Shown piece after piece: positions 25,735-35,061 of a stretch of 64,000 nt of DNA. The notes beneath the pieces were generated by a model. That model saw nothing but the letters and a program-made list of their open reading frames with translations. It made no database searches and was not told the DNA's origin. Both the position numbers and the translations under genes were made by a program. Position 1 is the first letter of the stretch, and each line of letters opens with the position of its first letter. Origin of the DNA: Polaromonas sp. JS666 (lineage in GTDB: Bacteria; Pseudomonadota; Gammaproteobacteria; Burkholderiales; Burkholderiaceae_C); the NCBI RefSeq assembly GCF_900103405.1, contig NZ_FNHX01000010.1, forward strand, positions 62,001-126,000. The letters run 5' to 3'.

Positions 25735-26756
25735 TACAGGGCTCCTTGCGCGGCATCCGTCGCCGCGGCGACCGGTGGAGCGGCTTTGGGGGCCGGCTTT
25801 TCACGGGAATCAAAGTGCTGCAGCAGCCCGATGATGCCGCGGTTTCCCAAGAGCGTGACAATGACGATGAAGGGGCCGAAGATGACCATCCAGTGTTCGG
25901 TCAATCCTTTCAGGATTTCTTCCAGGCCGAGGAAAACCAGCGCGCCCAGCAGGGGGCCGAACACCGTGCCCAGGCCGCCGATCACCACGATGACGATCAG
26001 CTCGCCCGAGACCGACCAGGCCAGCGTGCTGGGCGAGGCAAAGGCGTTGAGGTTGGCCAGCAGCAGGCCGGCCACACCGCACAACATGCCCGACATCACA
26101 TAGGCCAGCAACTGGTAGCGCAGCACCGGGATGCCGGCGGCATTGACGCGGCGTGCATTCTGTTTGGCTCCGCGGATCACCATGCCGAAGGGCGCGACGC
26201 GCAGCCTGGCCAGCCACCAGATCGACAGGACCAGGACCACGAAGGCCAGGGCGTAGACGTTGGTCGCGGACGACAGGTCGAGCGGGCCGAAACGGCTGGG
26301 CTGGGCGATAGACATTCCGTCATCGCCGCCATAGTTCTTCAAGCTCACGAACAGGAAGTAGCCCATCTGGGCGAAGGCCAGCGTGATCATGATGAAGGCG
26401 ATCCCGGTGGTGCGCAGGCTGATGGCGCCCGTGACCAGCGCGACCAGGCCGCACACGCCCAGGCACAGCGCGAGGTGCATCCAGCCGTTGCCGATGCCAT
26501 GAAAAGAGGCCAGGCCGACGGCATACCCTCCGAGCCCGAGAAACAGCGAATGGCCGAAGCTCACCAGTCCGCCGTAACCCAGCGCCATGTTCAGCGCGCA
26601 GGCGGCAATGGCGTAGATGATGATGCGCGCGAAGAAGGCGACATAAAACGGCTGGCTGGTGGCCTGCGCGACGAAGGGTACGGTCGCCAGCAACAGCAGG
26701 ACCAGCAAGGGAACCCAGGCGCTGGGGCGTGAAAGAAGTGGGCTCATGGTTTTCAC
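25734..26756 (-). CDS. livM: ABC importer permease, LivM type
   Basis: 340 residues with about 9-10 hydrophobic segments (for example LLVLLLLATVPFVAQAT near the N-terminus) and the LivM blocks ALNMALGYGGLVSFGHSLFL and IVVVIGGLGTVFGPLLGALV. The C-terminus is a short Ala/Pro-rich cytoplasmic tail. It pairs with LivH to form the membrane pore. Its start overlaps the livH stop by 4 bases. Confidence 0.93.
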
Positions 26757-27670
26757 CTGTTGGCTGGAAAAAGGCCTTGCGGGCGCCAGGCCAGAACCAC
26801 CGCCATCAGCAGGTAGACCAGCATGGAGGCCAGCGCCGGGCCGGCCGCGTCGGCGAGCGAGCGTTCGGTGACCTGCCGTAGCATGAAAGGTAAAAATGCG
26901 CGGCCCAGGGTGTCGACGATGCCGACAATCAGCGCGGCATAGAAGGCGCCTGTGACCGAGCCGATGCCGCCAATCACGATGACGACCAGTGTCGTGATGA
27001 GCACCGACTCGCCCATGCCGGACTGCACCGACAGGATGGGCCCGGCCATCGCGCCGGCAAGGCCCGCGAGCATGGCGCCGACCGCAAACAGCATGGCGTT
27101 AAGCAGGCGGATATTGACGCCGAGCGCGGCGACCATCGCGGGGTTCACCGCGCCGGCCCGGATCAGCATGCCCACGCGGGTCTTGTTGATCAGCAGCCAG
27201 GAACCCAGCGCCACCACCAGCCCGACGACGATGATGGCGAAGCGGTAGGCCGGGTAGCTGAAGCCGGCGACAGGGATGGCGCCGCTCAGGAACTCCGGCA
27301 CTTGCAAAAATACCGGCTGCGGGCCCCAGATGATGCGCACCAGTTCATTGAAGAACAAGACCAGGCCGAAGGTGGCCAGCACATGGTCAAGATGGTCGCG
27401 CCGGTAAAGGCGCGCGACCGCGACGAACTCCAGCGCCAGGCCCAGCAGCAGCGAGCCCAGCATGGCCGCCAGCAAGGCCAGCCCGAAGGAGCCGGTGTGC
27501 TGGAAGGCCGTGGCCGCGAAGTAGGCACCCATCATGTACAGCGAGCCGTGCGCCAGGTTGACGAAGCTCATGATGCCGAAGACCAGCGTCAGGCCCGCCG
27601 CCAGCAGAAACAGCAGGACGCCGTACTGCAGGCCGTTGAGCAGCTGCGCGAAAACAATCGTGCCGTTCAT
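26753..27670 (-). CDS. livH: ABC importer permease, LivH type
   Basis: 305 residues, about 8 hydrophobic segments, with the LivH features GLQYGVLLFLLAAGLTLVFG, MSFVNLAHGSLYMMGAY and VVIVIGGIGSVTGAF. It starts one base after the stop of the binding-protein gene, a very tight operon link, and overlaps livM by 4 bases. The importer's position behind nagAb suggests it carries the aromatic substrate of the nag enzymes rather than amino acids. Confidence 0.93.
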   Translation of the reverse strand: MNGTIVFAQLLNGLQYGVLLFLLAAGLTLVFGIMSFVNLAHGSLYMMGAYFAATAFQHTGSFGLALLAAMLGSLLLGLALEFVAVARLYRRDHLDHVLATFGLVLFFNELVRIIWGPQPVFLQVPEFLSGAIPVAGFSYPAYRFAIIVVGLVVALGSWLLINKTRVGMLIRAGAVNPAMVAALGVNIRLLNAMLFAVGAMLAGLAGAMAGPILSVQSGMGESVLITTLVVIVIGGIGSVTGAFYAALIVGIVDTLGRAFLPFMLRQVTERSLADAAGPALASMLVYLLMAVVLAWRPQGLFPANR

Positions 27671-27671
27671 G

Positions 27672-28856
27672 TCACTTCAGCGCGCACTGCGCATGGTAGG
27701 CATCGGCCTGCTTGGGCAAGGGGGTGGCGATGAGTTTTCCGACGACATTGCCGCCGCTCTTGACGGCTTCGAACGCATAGTAGTTCTGCACCGGCAGGTT
27801 GTTGTTGTTGAACGCGAATGTGCCGCGCACCGACTTGAACTCGCTGCCGGCCGCCTTGACTGCCGCGGCGAGTGCCTTGGCATCGCCGGCCTTGGCCTTG
27901 CCCAGGGCGATATTCAGGATGTTGGCCGCGTCGTAGGCCGTCGCCGCGTACGCGCTGGGCGTGCGTTTGTATTTGCGTTCGAAGTCGGCAACGAACTTTT
28001 TGTTCTCCGGCGTGTCAAGCGCCGCGTCCCACATCGCGCCGCTGATGCTGCCAAGGGCCGCATCGCGCAGGCCCGGCAGGGTGGTGCCATCGACGGTGAA
28101 GACGGAATACAGCGGCACTTTGGCCATCAGGCCGGCCTGGCTCATCTGCTTGATGAAGTTGACGCCCATGCCGCCCGGGTAGAACACAAACACCGCATCG
28201 GGTGCGGCAGCCTGCAGCTGCGCCAGTTCGGCGGAATAGTCAGGCTGGTTCACCTGCGTGTAAACCTCGTCCACGACCTGGCCCTTGAAGTAGCGCTTGA
28301 AGCCTGCCAGCATGTCTTTGCCGGCCTGGTAGTTGGGTGCCATCAGGTAGACCTTTTTCAGGCCCTTGTCCTGGGCCAGCTTGCCCATGGCTTCGGCCGC
28401 GCCGTCGTTCTGCCACGCGGCGGAAAACACATTGGCCTTGCAACCCGCGCCGGCCAGCGGCGATGGGCCGGCATTCGTGGCGATGGCCACGGTGCCTGAC
28501 TCAACGATGCGCGGCAAGCTGGCCATCAGCACATTGGAAAAACTCAGGCCCACGATGGCATCGACCTTGTCCTTGTCGATGAATTTGCGCACGATCTGGC
28601 TGCCGATCTCAGGCTTGAGCTGGTCGTCTTCCTTCAGCACCGTGGCGGCCTGGCCGCCGAGCTTGCCGCCCAGTTGCTCGACCGCCAGCATGAAGCCGTC
28701 GACCTGGTCCTGGCCGACGATGGCCTGCGGGCCGGACAAGGGTGCCATCAAGCCGATGGTGGCGGCGGCGGTGAACTGGCTGGCGCCGGCCAATACGAGC
28801 CCGGCCGCGGCGGTCAGCGCGTTGCGGCGAAAAGGCGTCTTGAATGCTGTGTTCAT
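27672..28856 (-). CDS. ABC solute-binding protein, LivK-like, linked to the salicylate operon
   Basis: 394 residues from the ATG at 28856 (AGGAGA upstream). The signal sequence has an Arg pair (FRRNALTAAAGLVLAGASQF). The type I periplasmic-binding fold follows: IGLMAPLSGPQAIVGQDQVD, VDAIVGLSFSNVLMASLPRI and the C-terminal YDAANILNIALGKA. This clade includes binding proteins for benzoate-like and other aromatic acids; salicylate or a related acid is the likely ligand from its place 65 bases after nagAb and 1 base before livH. Two cysteines (GAGCKAN and CALK end) may form a disulfide. Confidence 0.9.
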   Translation of the reverse strand: MNTAFKTPFRRNALTAAAGLVLAGASQFTAAATIGLMAPLSGPQAIVGQDQVDGFMLAVEQLGGKLGGQAATVLKEDDQLKPEIGSQIVRKFIDKDKVDAIVGLSFSNVLMASLPRIVESGTVAIATNAGPSPLAGAGCKANVFSAAWQNDGAAEAMGKLAQDKGLKKVYLMAPNYQAGKDMLAGFKRYFKGQVVDEVYTQVNQPDYSAELAQLQAAAPDAVFVFYPGGMGVNFIKQMSQAGLMAKVPLYSVFTVDGTTLPGLRDAALGSISGAMWDAALDTPENKKFVADFERKYKRTPSAYAATAYDAANILNIALGKAKAGDAKALAAAVKAAGSEFKSVRGTFAFNNNNLPVQNYYAFEAVKSGGNVVGKLIATPLPKQADAYHAQCALK

Positions 28857-28921
28857 GGTGTGTTGTCTCCTGTTTATCGGGTGATCGGGTGAAATGACGA
28901 AAGAGGTGAAAGGCTGCGGGT

Positions 28922-29242
28922 TCAGTCGGACATTTGCACAAAGACACGGCCGCCCTCGATGCGCACGGGGTAGCTGCGGACGTCCTGCGTGATCGGCGCG
29001 CAGGTGCCGCGGCCGTTGCGCACGTCGAACTTGCCCTGGTGCAGCGGGCATTCAATTTCATAGCCGTCAAGAAAGCCGTCGCACAGGCGGGCATGGCCGT
29101 GGGTGCAGATGTTGTCGGTGGCAAAAATGCTGCCCTCGACCTTGTAGAGGGCGATGTCGCGGCCGCCGACCTGCAGGCCGATCACGTCGTCTTCGGGAAC
29201 GCCGGCTTCTTCGGTGGCGTCCAGCCAGTTGGAGTTGCTCAT
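28922..29242 (-). CDS. nagAb: Rieske-type [2Fe-2S] ferredoxin of salicylate 5-hydroxylase
   Basis: 106 residues. The Rieske ligands are Cys46-x-His48 and Cys65-x2-His68 (ICTHGHARLC, ECPLHQG). Small ferredoxins of this type (NagAb/NahAb) pass electrons from the reductase NagAa to the oxygenase NagGH. It starts three bases after the nagH stop. Length and motif spacing are normal for the family. Confidence 0.92.
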   Translation of the reverse strand: MSNSNWLDATEEAGVPEDDVIGLQVGGRDIALYKVEGSIFATDNICTHGHARLCDGFLDGYEIECPLHQGKFDVRNGRGTCAPITQDVRSYPVRIEGGRVFVQMSD

Positions 29243-29245
29243 GAT

Positions 29246-29734
29246 TTAGATGGGGTAAATGATGGAATTGGGGATCATTTCGCTGTCGTATACGCACAGC
29301 CGCGAAGCGAACTTCAGGCCTTCAGGCGTGCGCACGATCACGTCGATGTAGCGGCCGACGTTAAAGACCGTCGACTCTTGCGACAACTTGGTGCGAAAGA
29401 CCGCGTAGTTGGCCTCCGACTCAAAGCGGTTGCGGCCGACCGCGCGAATCAGCGGCGCGCCGACAACGTGGCGCTGGTAGTAGGGGTCGTGGAACAAGGT
29501 CTCGCGGATGCCATAGACACGGTCTTTGAGCATGCCCTTGCTTTCAAACAGCAGGGTTGCCAGCGGAAAACCACGTTCATGGTTTTCCCGCGGGACCAGC
29601 TTGTAGAGGCAGTCCTCGGTGAAGAACTCGGGCCATAAATCCCAGTCGCCCGAATCGACCGCCTGGGCGTAATCGGCATACAGCTGCGCGACCTGCAGGT
29701 AATCTTCGAAATTGAGCTTGAGGGCGGCGCTCAT
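29246..29734 (-). CDS. nagH: Salicylate 5-hydroxylase-type ring-hydroxylating oxygenase, small subunit
   Basis: 162 residues from the ATG at 29734, which overlaps the nagG stop (ATGA). The sequence has the beta-subunit cone fold signature of aromatic ring oxygenases: [30 protein letters not shown], and the end [20 protein letters not shown]. It is structural and holds no metal. The pair with nagG and the nearby gentisate genes make salicylate 5-hydroxylase the best assignment. Confidence 0.9.
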   Translation of the reverse strand: MSAALKLNFEDYLQVAQLYADYAQAVDSGDWDLWPEFFTEDCLYKLVPRENHERGFPLATLLFESKGMLKDRVYGIRETLFHDPYYQRHVVGAPLIRAVGRNRFESEANYAVFRTKLSQESTVFNVGRYIDVIVRTPEGLKFASRLCVYDSEMIPNSIIYPI

Positions 29735-31020
29735 ACATCGGCCTCCATCACTTCGCGCCAGTACTGGTACATGCCGCGTATCAATGTCTCGGTGACCATG
29801 TGGTCGGTGTCCTCGACCGTGCGCCCGCCGAGTTCGGCCAGGGTGCGGTGGCAAGGCTTCTGCTCAAAACCCTGCTGCGAGAACTCAATCACCTCGCCGT
29901 CGTCGGCAGACACAAAGCCGGCCGGGCCGAACAGGTTGGCCTGGCGCAGCCGGCGCTGCGTCATCTCTTGCGTGTCGTCTTCAAAGCCAAAGTGCGTCCA
30001 GACGAAATCGAAGGAACCATGGCCGTCGGGCTGGATGTGGCGCGTCGACACGCTGTTGACCTGCTGCTGCAGGATGACGCTGGGAAACAGCGTCATCATC
30101 ACCGCGGTCGGGCCGCCCCACCAGGGCTCGGGCACGATGTCAAGAAAGCGCGGATCGTTGAGTTCCATGCTCTCCTTGAAGCTGGACACCTGGGTGACCT
30201 GGTCCGCCTTGCCCGACCGGCCGCGCGTGGAGATCATCGCGGCATGGCGGTGGCGCGCATCCATTTTGAGTTCGGACTTGTTGTCGGCGCGCCAGAGGCC
30301 GAAGGTGACAAACCAGGTGTGCAGCAGCCCGGGGTGGTAGGGGTCCTTGATGTTCTCCTGCATCAGCTTCCAATTGCCCGGGATGCGCTGGCGGTTGTAG
30401 CCCAGGATCTTCAGCTTCCGGCCGTCAAAGAGACGGTCGAAATAGCCGAGGATCACCGGTCCGAGGAAGTCTTCAAGGGATTCGATGCCGTGGTCGAAGC
30501 TGGCAAATACCACGCCGCCGCGCGTGGCGACCTTCAGCTTGTTGAGGCCGTGGTCGGTGGTCTTGAAGTCTGCCGGCATACCTCCGTTGACCTTGCCGTC
30601 CTGCTTCACACCGCGCCGAAACGGCACGCCTTGCAGGTCGCCCTTCAAGGTGTAGCTCCACTGGTGATATGGGCAGACAAACTCCTTTTTGTTGCCATGG
30701 CGTTCGCGGCAGAACTGCATGCCGCGGTGGGCGCAAACGTTTTCGACAACACTGACGCCGCCGTCGGTGTCGCGCACCATGATCACCGAACGTTCCCCGA
30801 TCACCGTGCGCTTGAAGTCGCCGGCGTTGGGGATCTCGGCGTCAAGGCCGACGTAGTTCCAGTGTTTGTTGTAAAAAAAGCGTTCAAGCTCTTTCTTGTG
30901 CTGGTCCGGGTCGGTGTACGCCATGAAGGGAATCCGGCTTGTGCCTTCGGATTCCCATTGGATCTTGACGGGAAAGGTGCCGGTGGATCCGGTCGTTGTT
31001 GGGGCGGTCGATGCGCTCAT
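29731..31020 (-). CDS. nagG: Salicylate 5-hydroxylase-type oxygenase, large (catalytic) subunit
   Basis: 429 residues. The Rieske cluster ligands are Cys96-x-His98 and Cys116-x2-His119. The mononuclear iron site reads N-x2-D-x2-H-x4-H at Asn223, Asp226, His229 and His234 ([13 protein letters not shown]). Both are canonical. The enzyme would insert one oxygen at C5 of salicylate, giving gentisate, with electrons from NagAa and NagAb. It follows nagK by 39 bases with AAGGAG upstream. The exact aromatic acid accepted (salicylate or a substituted form) cannot be told from the sequence. Confidence 0.92.
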   Translation of the reverse strand: MSASTAPTTTGSTGTFPVKIQWESEGTSRIPFMAYTDPDQHKKELERFFYNKHWNYVGLDAEIPNAGDFKRTVIGERSVIMVRDTDGGVSVVENVCAHRGMQFCRERHGNKKEFVCPYHQWSYTLKGDLQGVPFRRGVKQDGKVNGGMPADFKTTDHGLNKLKVATRGGVVFASFDHGIESLEDFLGPVILGYFDRLFDGRKLKILGYNRQRIPGNWKLMQENIKDPYHPGLLHTWFVTFGLWRADNKSELKMDARHRHAAMISTRGRSGKADQVTQVSSFKESMELNDPRFLDIVPEPWWGGPTAVMMTLFPSVILQQQVNSVSTRHIQPDGHGSFDFVWTHFGFEDDTQEMTQRRLRQANLFGPAGFVSADDGEVIEFSQQGFEQKPCHRTLAELGGRTVEDTDHMVTETLIRGMYQYWREVMEADV

Positions 31021-31059
31021 CGCTGTCTCCTTTTGCTTCGGTTAATCAGCGCCTGTGCT

Positions 31060-31755
31060 TCAGGCAGCCACCGTGACCGTGATGCCTGCCAGGCCCGCGA
31101 TATCGCCTTGCATGACGTCGCCCGCCAGCACGGCGTTCACGCCTTCGGGCGTCCCGGTCATGATGATGTCGCCGGGCTCCAGCGTTTCATACTCGGAAAG
31201 GTAGGCGATGCATTCCGGGACCGACCAGATCAGCTTGGCGATGTCTGAGGATTGGCGGGCGTCGCCGTTGACGGTGACGCTGATGGCGCCTTGCGCGACA
31301 TGGCCGCCGTCGGCCACGCGTGACAGCGCGCCGACGGGGGCCGACAGCGAGAAAGACTTGCCGAATTCCCACGGGCGGCCCTTATCGCGCGCTTCGAGCT
31401 GCAGGTCGCGGCGTGTCATGTCCAGCCCCACGCCGTAGCCGTAGACATGGTCCAGCGCATCAGCCAAGGCGATGTCGCGGCCGCCCTTGCCGATGGCGAC
31501 GACGAGTTCGATTTCGTGGTGGAAGTTGTTCGTCTTCGGCGGATAAGGAATGCTGACCGGCGTCGATGCATCGACGGCCGCGTTGGCCGGTTTCATGAAA
31601 AAGAACGGCGGATCGCGATCAGGGTCCTTGCCCATCTCGCGCGCGTGCGCGGCGTAGTTGCGGCCCACGCAAAAGATCCGGTTGACGGGAAAGCGTTCGC
31701 GGATGCCTGTGACGGCGAGCGTGGGAATGGCAGCGGGTTCGATGGCGTAGTTCAT
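31060..31755 (-). CDS. nagK: Fumarylpyruvate hydrolase (FAH family)
   Basis: 231 residues from the ATG at 31755. FAH-family features are present: RIFCVGRNYAAHAREMG, FFFMKPANA, the metal-binding HHEIELVVAIG and YGYGVGLDMTRRDLQ. The enzyme splits fumarylpyruvate into fumarate and pyruvate, the last step of the gentisate route. It normally works after maleylpyruvate isomerase (NagL), which is not in this window. It sits between nagI and nagG with 32- and 39-base gaps. Confidence 0.92.
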   Translation of the reverse strand: MNYAIEPAAIPTLAVTGIRERFPVNRIFCVGRNYAAHAREMGKDPDRDPPFFFMKPANAAVDASTPVSIPYPPKTNNFHHEIELVVAIGKGGRDIALADALDHVYGYGVGLDMTRRDLQLEARDKGRPWEFGKSFSLSAPVGALSRVADGGHVAQGAISVTVNGDARQSSDIAKLIWSVPECIAYLSEYETLEPGDIIMTGTPEGVNAVLAGDVMQGDIAGLAGITVTVAA

Positions 31756-31787
31756 GTGACGGTGTTTCGTTGAAAAGTTGAAATTTT

Positions 31788-32837
31788 TCAGGCGCGGTGT
31801 TCGCGCCACAGACCGAGTGCCTGCTGCACCGGGCGGTCTGAGTAGCTGAAGAGCACGGTATCGGGACCGGCGCGGAATTGGTGGCTATGCCAGGACGGCA
31901 CCACCATCACGTCGTTTTCATCGAGGCGGACGGTCTTGCCTTCAATGCTCGCCTCGGCCTTGCCGCTGAGGCATACGTACACCGTGCCATCGGTGCAGCG
32001 GTAGGGCCGTGTCTCAAAGCCTGCTGGAAGCAGCTGGGAGAACGCCGCTATCGTCGGCATGGGTGAGCGGCCGGTGGCCGGGTTGACGTAACGCTGCTTG
32101 TGGCCGAAGTGCGCGTCAGGCTCGCTGCCTGCGGCGATGGATTTCAGCGATGCCAGCGTGCGCTCCCAGGGATAGACAAACACTTTGGTCGGCTCGGCAG
32201 GCTGCTGGTAAAAATCGACCGGCACCATGTTGGCGCCGTAGCGCGCCAGCGCATCGCCTTCCGGCCGAACGACGGCCTGGTAGTTGCTGTCGCTTTTCTC
32301 GGCGAATCCCGCATCGAGGAAGCGCACGATGGGAATGTCCAGTCCGTCGAGCCACACCACCGGCTGGTCACCCGGGTTGCCGTGGTCGTGCCAGGTCCAG
32401 GCCGGTGTGATGATGAAGTCACCGCGGCGCATCGTCGTGCGTTCGCCATCGACCGCCGTGTAGGCGCCTTCACCGTCCAGCACCAGCCGCAGCGCGGACT
32501 GGGTGTGGCGGTGCGCCGGTGCCACTTCCCCCGGCATGATGAGCTGCAGGCCGGCATACAGCGACTGTGTGATGCAGGATTGGCCGCGCAGCCCGGGGTT
32601 TTCCAGAATCAACACGCGGCGTTCCGCCTCAGCCGCGCTGATCAGCGTGCCCGCTTCCATGACCCGTTGGCGCACGTCGGCGTATTTCCACAGATGCGCG
32701 ACCGCCGGCGACTTCGGCGAGTGCGGCACCAGCGCGCCCAGCACTTCCCATAAGGGTGTCATGTTGTCGACGCCGATGCGGTCGTAATAGGCTTTGCGGC
32801 TCAGCTGGGAATCAAGGCCGGTATTTCTGCTGTTCAT
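31788..32837 (-). CDS. nagI: Gentisate 1,2-dioxygenase (bicupin)
   Basis: 349 residues from the ATG at 32837. The N-terminal cupin holds the iron ligands His109, His111 and about His150 (PAHRHTQSALRLVLDG, TPAWTWHDHG). A second cupin follows (YRCTDGTVYVCLSGKAEASI, VPSWHSHQF). This is the gentisate dioxygenase layout: ring opening between C1 and C2 to give maleylpyruvate. Its length fits the family. It is the second gene of the operon after nagAa. Confidence 0.93.
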   Translation of the reverse strand: MNSRNTGLDSQLSRKAYYDRIGVDNMTPLWEVLGALVPHSPKSPAVAHLWKYADVRQRVMEAGTLISAAEAERRVLILENPGLRGQSCITQSLYAGLQLIMPGEVAPAHRHTQSALRLVLDGEGAYTAVDGERTTMRRGDFIITPAWTWHDHGNPGDQPVVWLDGLDIPIVRFLDAGFAEKSDSNYQAVVRPEGDALARYGANMVPVDFYQQPAEPTKVFVYPWERTLASLKSIAAGSEPDAHFGHKQRYVNPATGRSPMPTIAAFSQLLPAGFETRPYRCTDGTVYVCLSGKAEASIEGKTVRLDENDVMVVPSWHSHQFRAGPDTVLFSYSDRPVQQALGLWREHRA

Positions 32838-32874
32838 GGGGGTTCCTGTTGATCGGTCTGTTCGGTCTGGTCGC

Positions 32875-33858
32875 TCAAGTGCCGCTGGCATAAAACGCGT
32901 CGGCATAGATTTGTTCGGGCAGCACGCCCATCTGGCGCACCAGCAGGCTGGTGGCCTCCACCATGGGGGGCGCGCCGCAGAGATAGGCGCGGAAGCCGTC
33001 AAGGCTCGGCCAGTCCTGGGCAATGGCTTCGGTGACCAGGCCGGTGCGGCAGCCGGGCGCCTGGCCGGACGCAAGCACGAGGTGCACCTTCAGTTGCGGA
33101 TGCTGGCGCCGGAGCTCGGCCAGCCACTCGCGGCCATAGACGTCGCGTTCGGAGCGCACCCCGAAATACAGGTGGATGCTGTTGCGCATGCCTTCGGCAA
33201 TGACGCCGCGGATGATGGACAGAATCGGCGCCAGGCCTGTGCCGCCGGCCACGCAGAGCATCGGCCCCTCATGCTTGCGGCGCAGGTAGGCTGAACCCAG
33301 CGGACCGCTGACGCGCACCGCGTCGCCGACCTTCAGCGTATTGGCGATGTAGCCTGTGACGCGGCCCTCGGCGACCAGGCGCACGTGGAACTCCAGCTCG
33401 CCGTCGGCGCACAGGCCCGCCATGGAATAAGGCCGGCTGTGCTCGGGCGTGAACTGGAGCTGGGCGTACTGCCCCGGTGAAAACTCGATGGGCTTGGCCG
33501 GTTTCAGCCGCAGGCGTTTGATGTCGTGGGTCTGGTCTTCCACCGCCACGACGGTGGCCTTGACGATTTTTGCCGTATGGACAACGACCTCGTCGGGCTC
33601 GGGGATCTCGACAATGCAGGATTCCGTCAGAAAGGTCTGGCAGGCCAATACGTACTGGTCGCCAGCTGCCACCGGCCGCTGGGCTTCCCCGCCCGAGGCG
33701 AGCGCTTGCCCTTCGACGAGCTTGCAGCGGCAGGTGCCGCAACGCCCGGCCAGGCAGCTGTAGGACACCGGCACGTCGTTGGCGCGCAGGGCGTCCAGCA
33801 AGTTCACCCCTGCGCTAACGCTCAGCGTACGCTGGAGAGGGCGGACAAAAATTTCCAT
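32875..33858 (-). CDS. nagAa: Ferredoxin reductase of salicylate 5-hydroxylase
   Basis: 327 residues. A plant-type [2Fe-2S] domain comes first, with Cys35, Cys40, Cys43 and Cys73. The FAD-binding motif RPYSMA and the NAD-binding GGTGLAP follow, ending with the usual CGAPPMVEA block. It takes electrons from NAD(P)H and reduces NagAb. It is the first gene of the operon, about 100 bases downstream of the predicted promoter. No strong ribosome site is visible at its ATG. Confidence 0.92.
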   Translation of the reverse strand: MEIFVRPLQRTLSVSAGVNLLDALRANDVPVSYSCLAGRCGTCRCKLVEGQALASGGEAQRPVAAGDQYVLACQTFLTESCIVEIPEPDEVVVHTAKIVKATVVAVEDQTHDIKRLRLKPAKPIEFSPGQYAQLQFTPEHSRPYSMAGLCADGELEFHVRLVAEGRVTGYIANTLKVGDAVRVSGPLGSAYLRRKHEGPMLCVAGGTGLAPILSIIRGVIAEGMRNSIHLYFGVRSERDVYGREWLAELRRQHPQLKVHLVLASGQAPGCRTGLVTEAIAQDWPSLDGFRAYLCGAPPMVEATSLLVRQMGVLPEQIYADAFYASGT

Positions 33859-33962
33859 CGTGTTGATCTGGTGTGTCTCGTGGCAAGTCGCCTTGCCGCA
33901 CGCTTTCTGCCGGATATCAGCGGTGGGGCTGCAATAAGGCGGTCATCGGCGGCAATGGGGTC

Positions 33963-34028
33963 ATGATCAAAGACCCACCAAAATCAGTCAATACAATGGC
34001 GTTAATGTTCTATATCATTTAAATCAAT
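33963..34028 (-). promoter_or_regulatory. Predicted NagR/NahR-activated promoter of the nag operon
   Basis: Reading leftward, a 15-base site ATTGATTTAAATGAT (34028-34014) partly fits the NahR site pattern as I recall it (ATTCA-N6-TGAT). It is followed 22 bases later by a -35 TTGACT (33991-33986), a 17-base spacer and a -10 GATCAT (33968-33963). This puts the site at about -60 to -75, where NahR binds. The site also lies just upstream of nagR, so the regulator may control itself. Confidence 0.55.
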
Positions 34029-34052
34029 ATTCCGTACCACGAGGGGCCGCAG

Positions 34053-34958
34053 ATGGAACTCAAGGAAATCGACCTGAACCTGCTGGTGATCTTTAACCAG
34101 CTGCTGACCGAAAGAAAAGTCTCCAAGGTGGCGGAGAACCTCGGCCTGGGACAGCCCGCCGTCAGCAACGCCCTGGCGCGGCTGCGCAAGCTGTTTGGGG
34201 ATGAACTGTTTCTCCGCACATCCAGCGGCATGCAGCCCACGCCCTTTGCGGACCAATTGGCCGAATCGATAGGTTATGCGCTGGGCATGATCCACGGCGC
34301 GATCAACGTCAAGAATTCATTCGACCCCGCCAGCAGCAAGCGGAGTTTCACCGTCGGGATGACCGACATCGGCGAAATCTACTTTCTGCCTCTCTTGATG
34401 GAAAAGATCCAGAAAGTGGCGCCCGGGGTTTCCATCAGCACGGTGCGCAATACCACCGTCAACCTGAAAGACGCCATGGAGGCAGGGCACGTCGACCTGG
34501 CGATCGGGCTGTTACCCCAATTGAAGGCCGGATTTTTCCAGCAACGCCTGTTCTCTCAGCAATACGTTTGTGTGTTTCGCAAAAACCATGCACTGGACAA
34601 GCGAAAGATTTCCCCAGCGGATTTTTTTGCCAGCGATCACGTCGTGATTGCGTCCGCGGGAACCGGACACGGGAAGGTCGACGAAATCCTGGACAGCGGT
34701 TCACAAAAAAGACGTATACGCCTCACGGTTCCCCATTTCGTCGCGATTGGCCATATTCTTCAATCCACCGACATGGCGGCCACGGTTCCCGAGCGCCTGG
34801 CGGAAAAAATGGCGACGCCATTCAATCTCCGATACGTCAACCATCCCGTCAAGTTGCCGCAAATCGCCATCAATCTTTTCTGGCACGCCAAGTACCACAA
34901 GGACCCGGCAAATCAGTGGCTCAGATCGCTTGTCTTCGAGACGCATTCGGACCGCTGA
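34053..34958 (+). CDS. nagR: LysR-family regulator, NahR/NagR type
   Basis: 301 residues. From end to end it follows the NahR/NagR pattern: MELKEIDLNLLVIFNQLL, LGQPAVSNALARLRKLF, then TVGMTDIGEIYFLPLLM, VDLAIGLLPQLKAGFFQQRL and AINLFWHAKYHKDPANQWLR. NahR and NagR bind salicylate and activate the divergent catabolic promoter. The gene is divergent from nagAa over 194 bases, the classic arrangement. Salicylate as inducer is inferred from family and context. Confidence 0.9.
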   Translation: MELKEIDLNLLVIFNQLLTERKVSKVAENLGLGQPAVSNALARLRKLFGDELFLRTSSGMQPTPFADQLAESIGYALGMIHGAINVKNSFDPASSKRSFTVGMTDIGEIYFLPLLMEKIQKVAPGVSISTVRNTTVNLKDAMEAGHVDLAIGLLPQLKAGFFQQRLFSQQYVCVFRKNHALDKRKISPADFFASDHVVIASAGTGHGKVDEILDSGSQKRRIRLTVPHFVAIGHILQSTDMAATVPERLAEKMATPFNLRYVNHPVKLPQIAINLFWHAKYHKDPANQWLRSLVFETHSDR

Positions 34959-35061
34959 TCCGCTGGCCCCGGCTTGCCTGGCCGGCAGTGAAAGCGCGTG
35001 GCCGCCGAGGATGCGGTTTCCGGCGAGTTCAGAAGGAAAACCAGCCGCGACAGGCCGGGAT

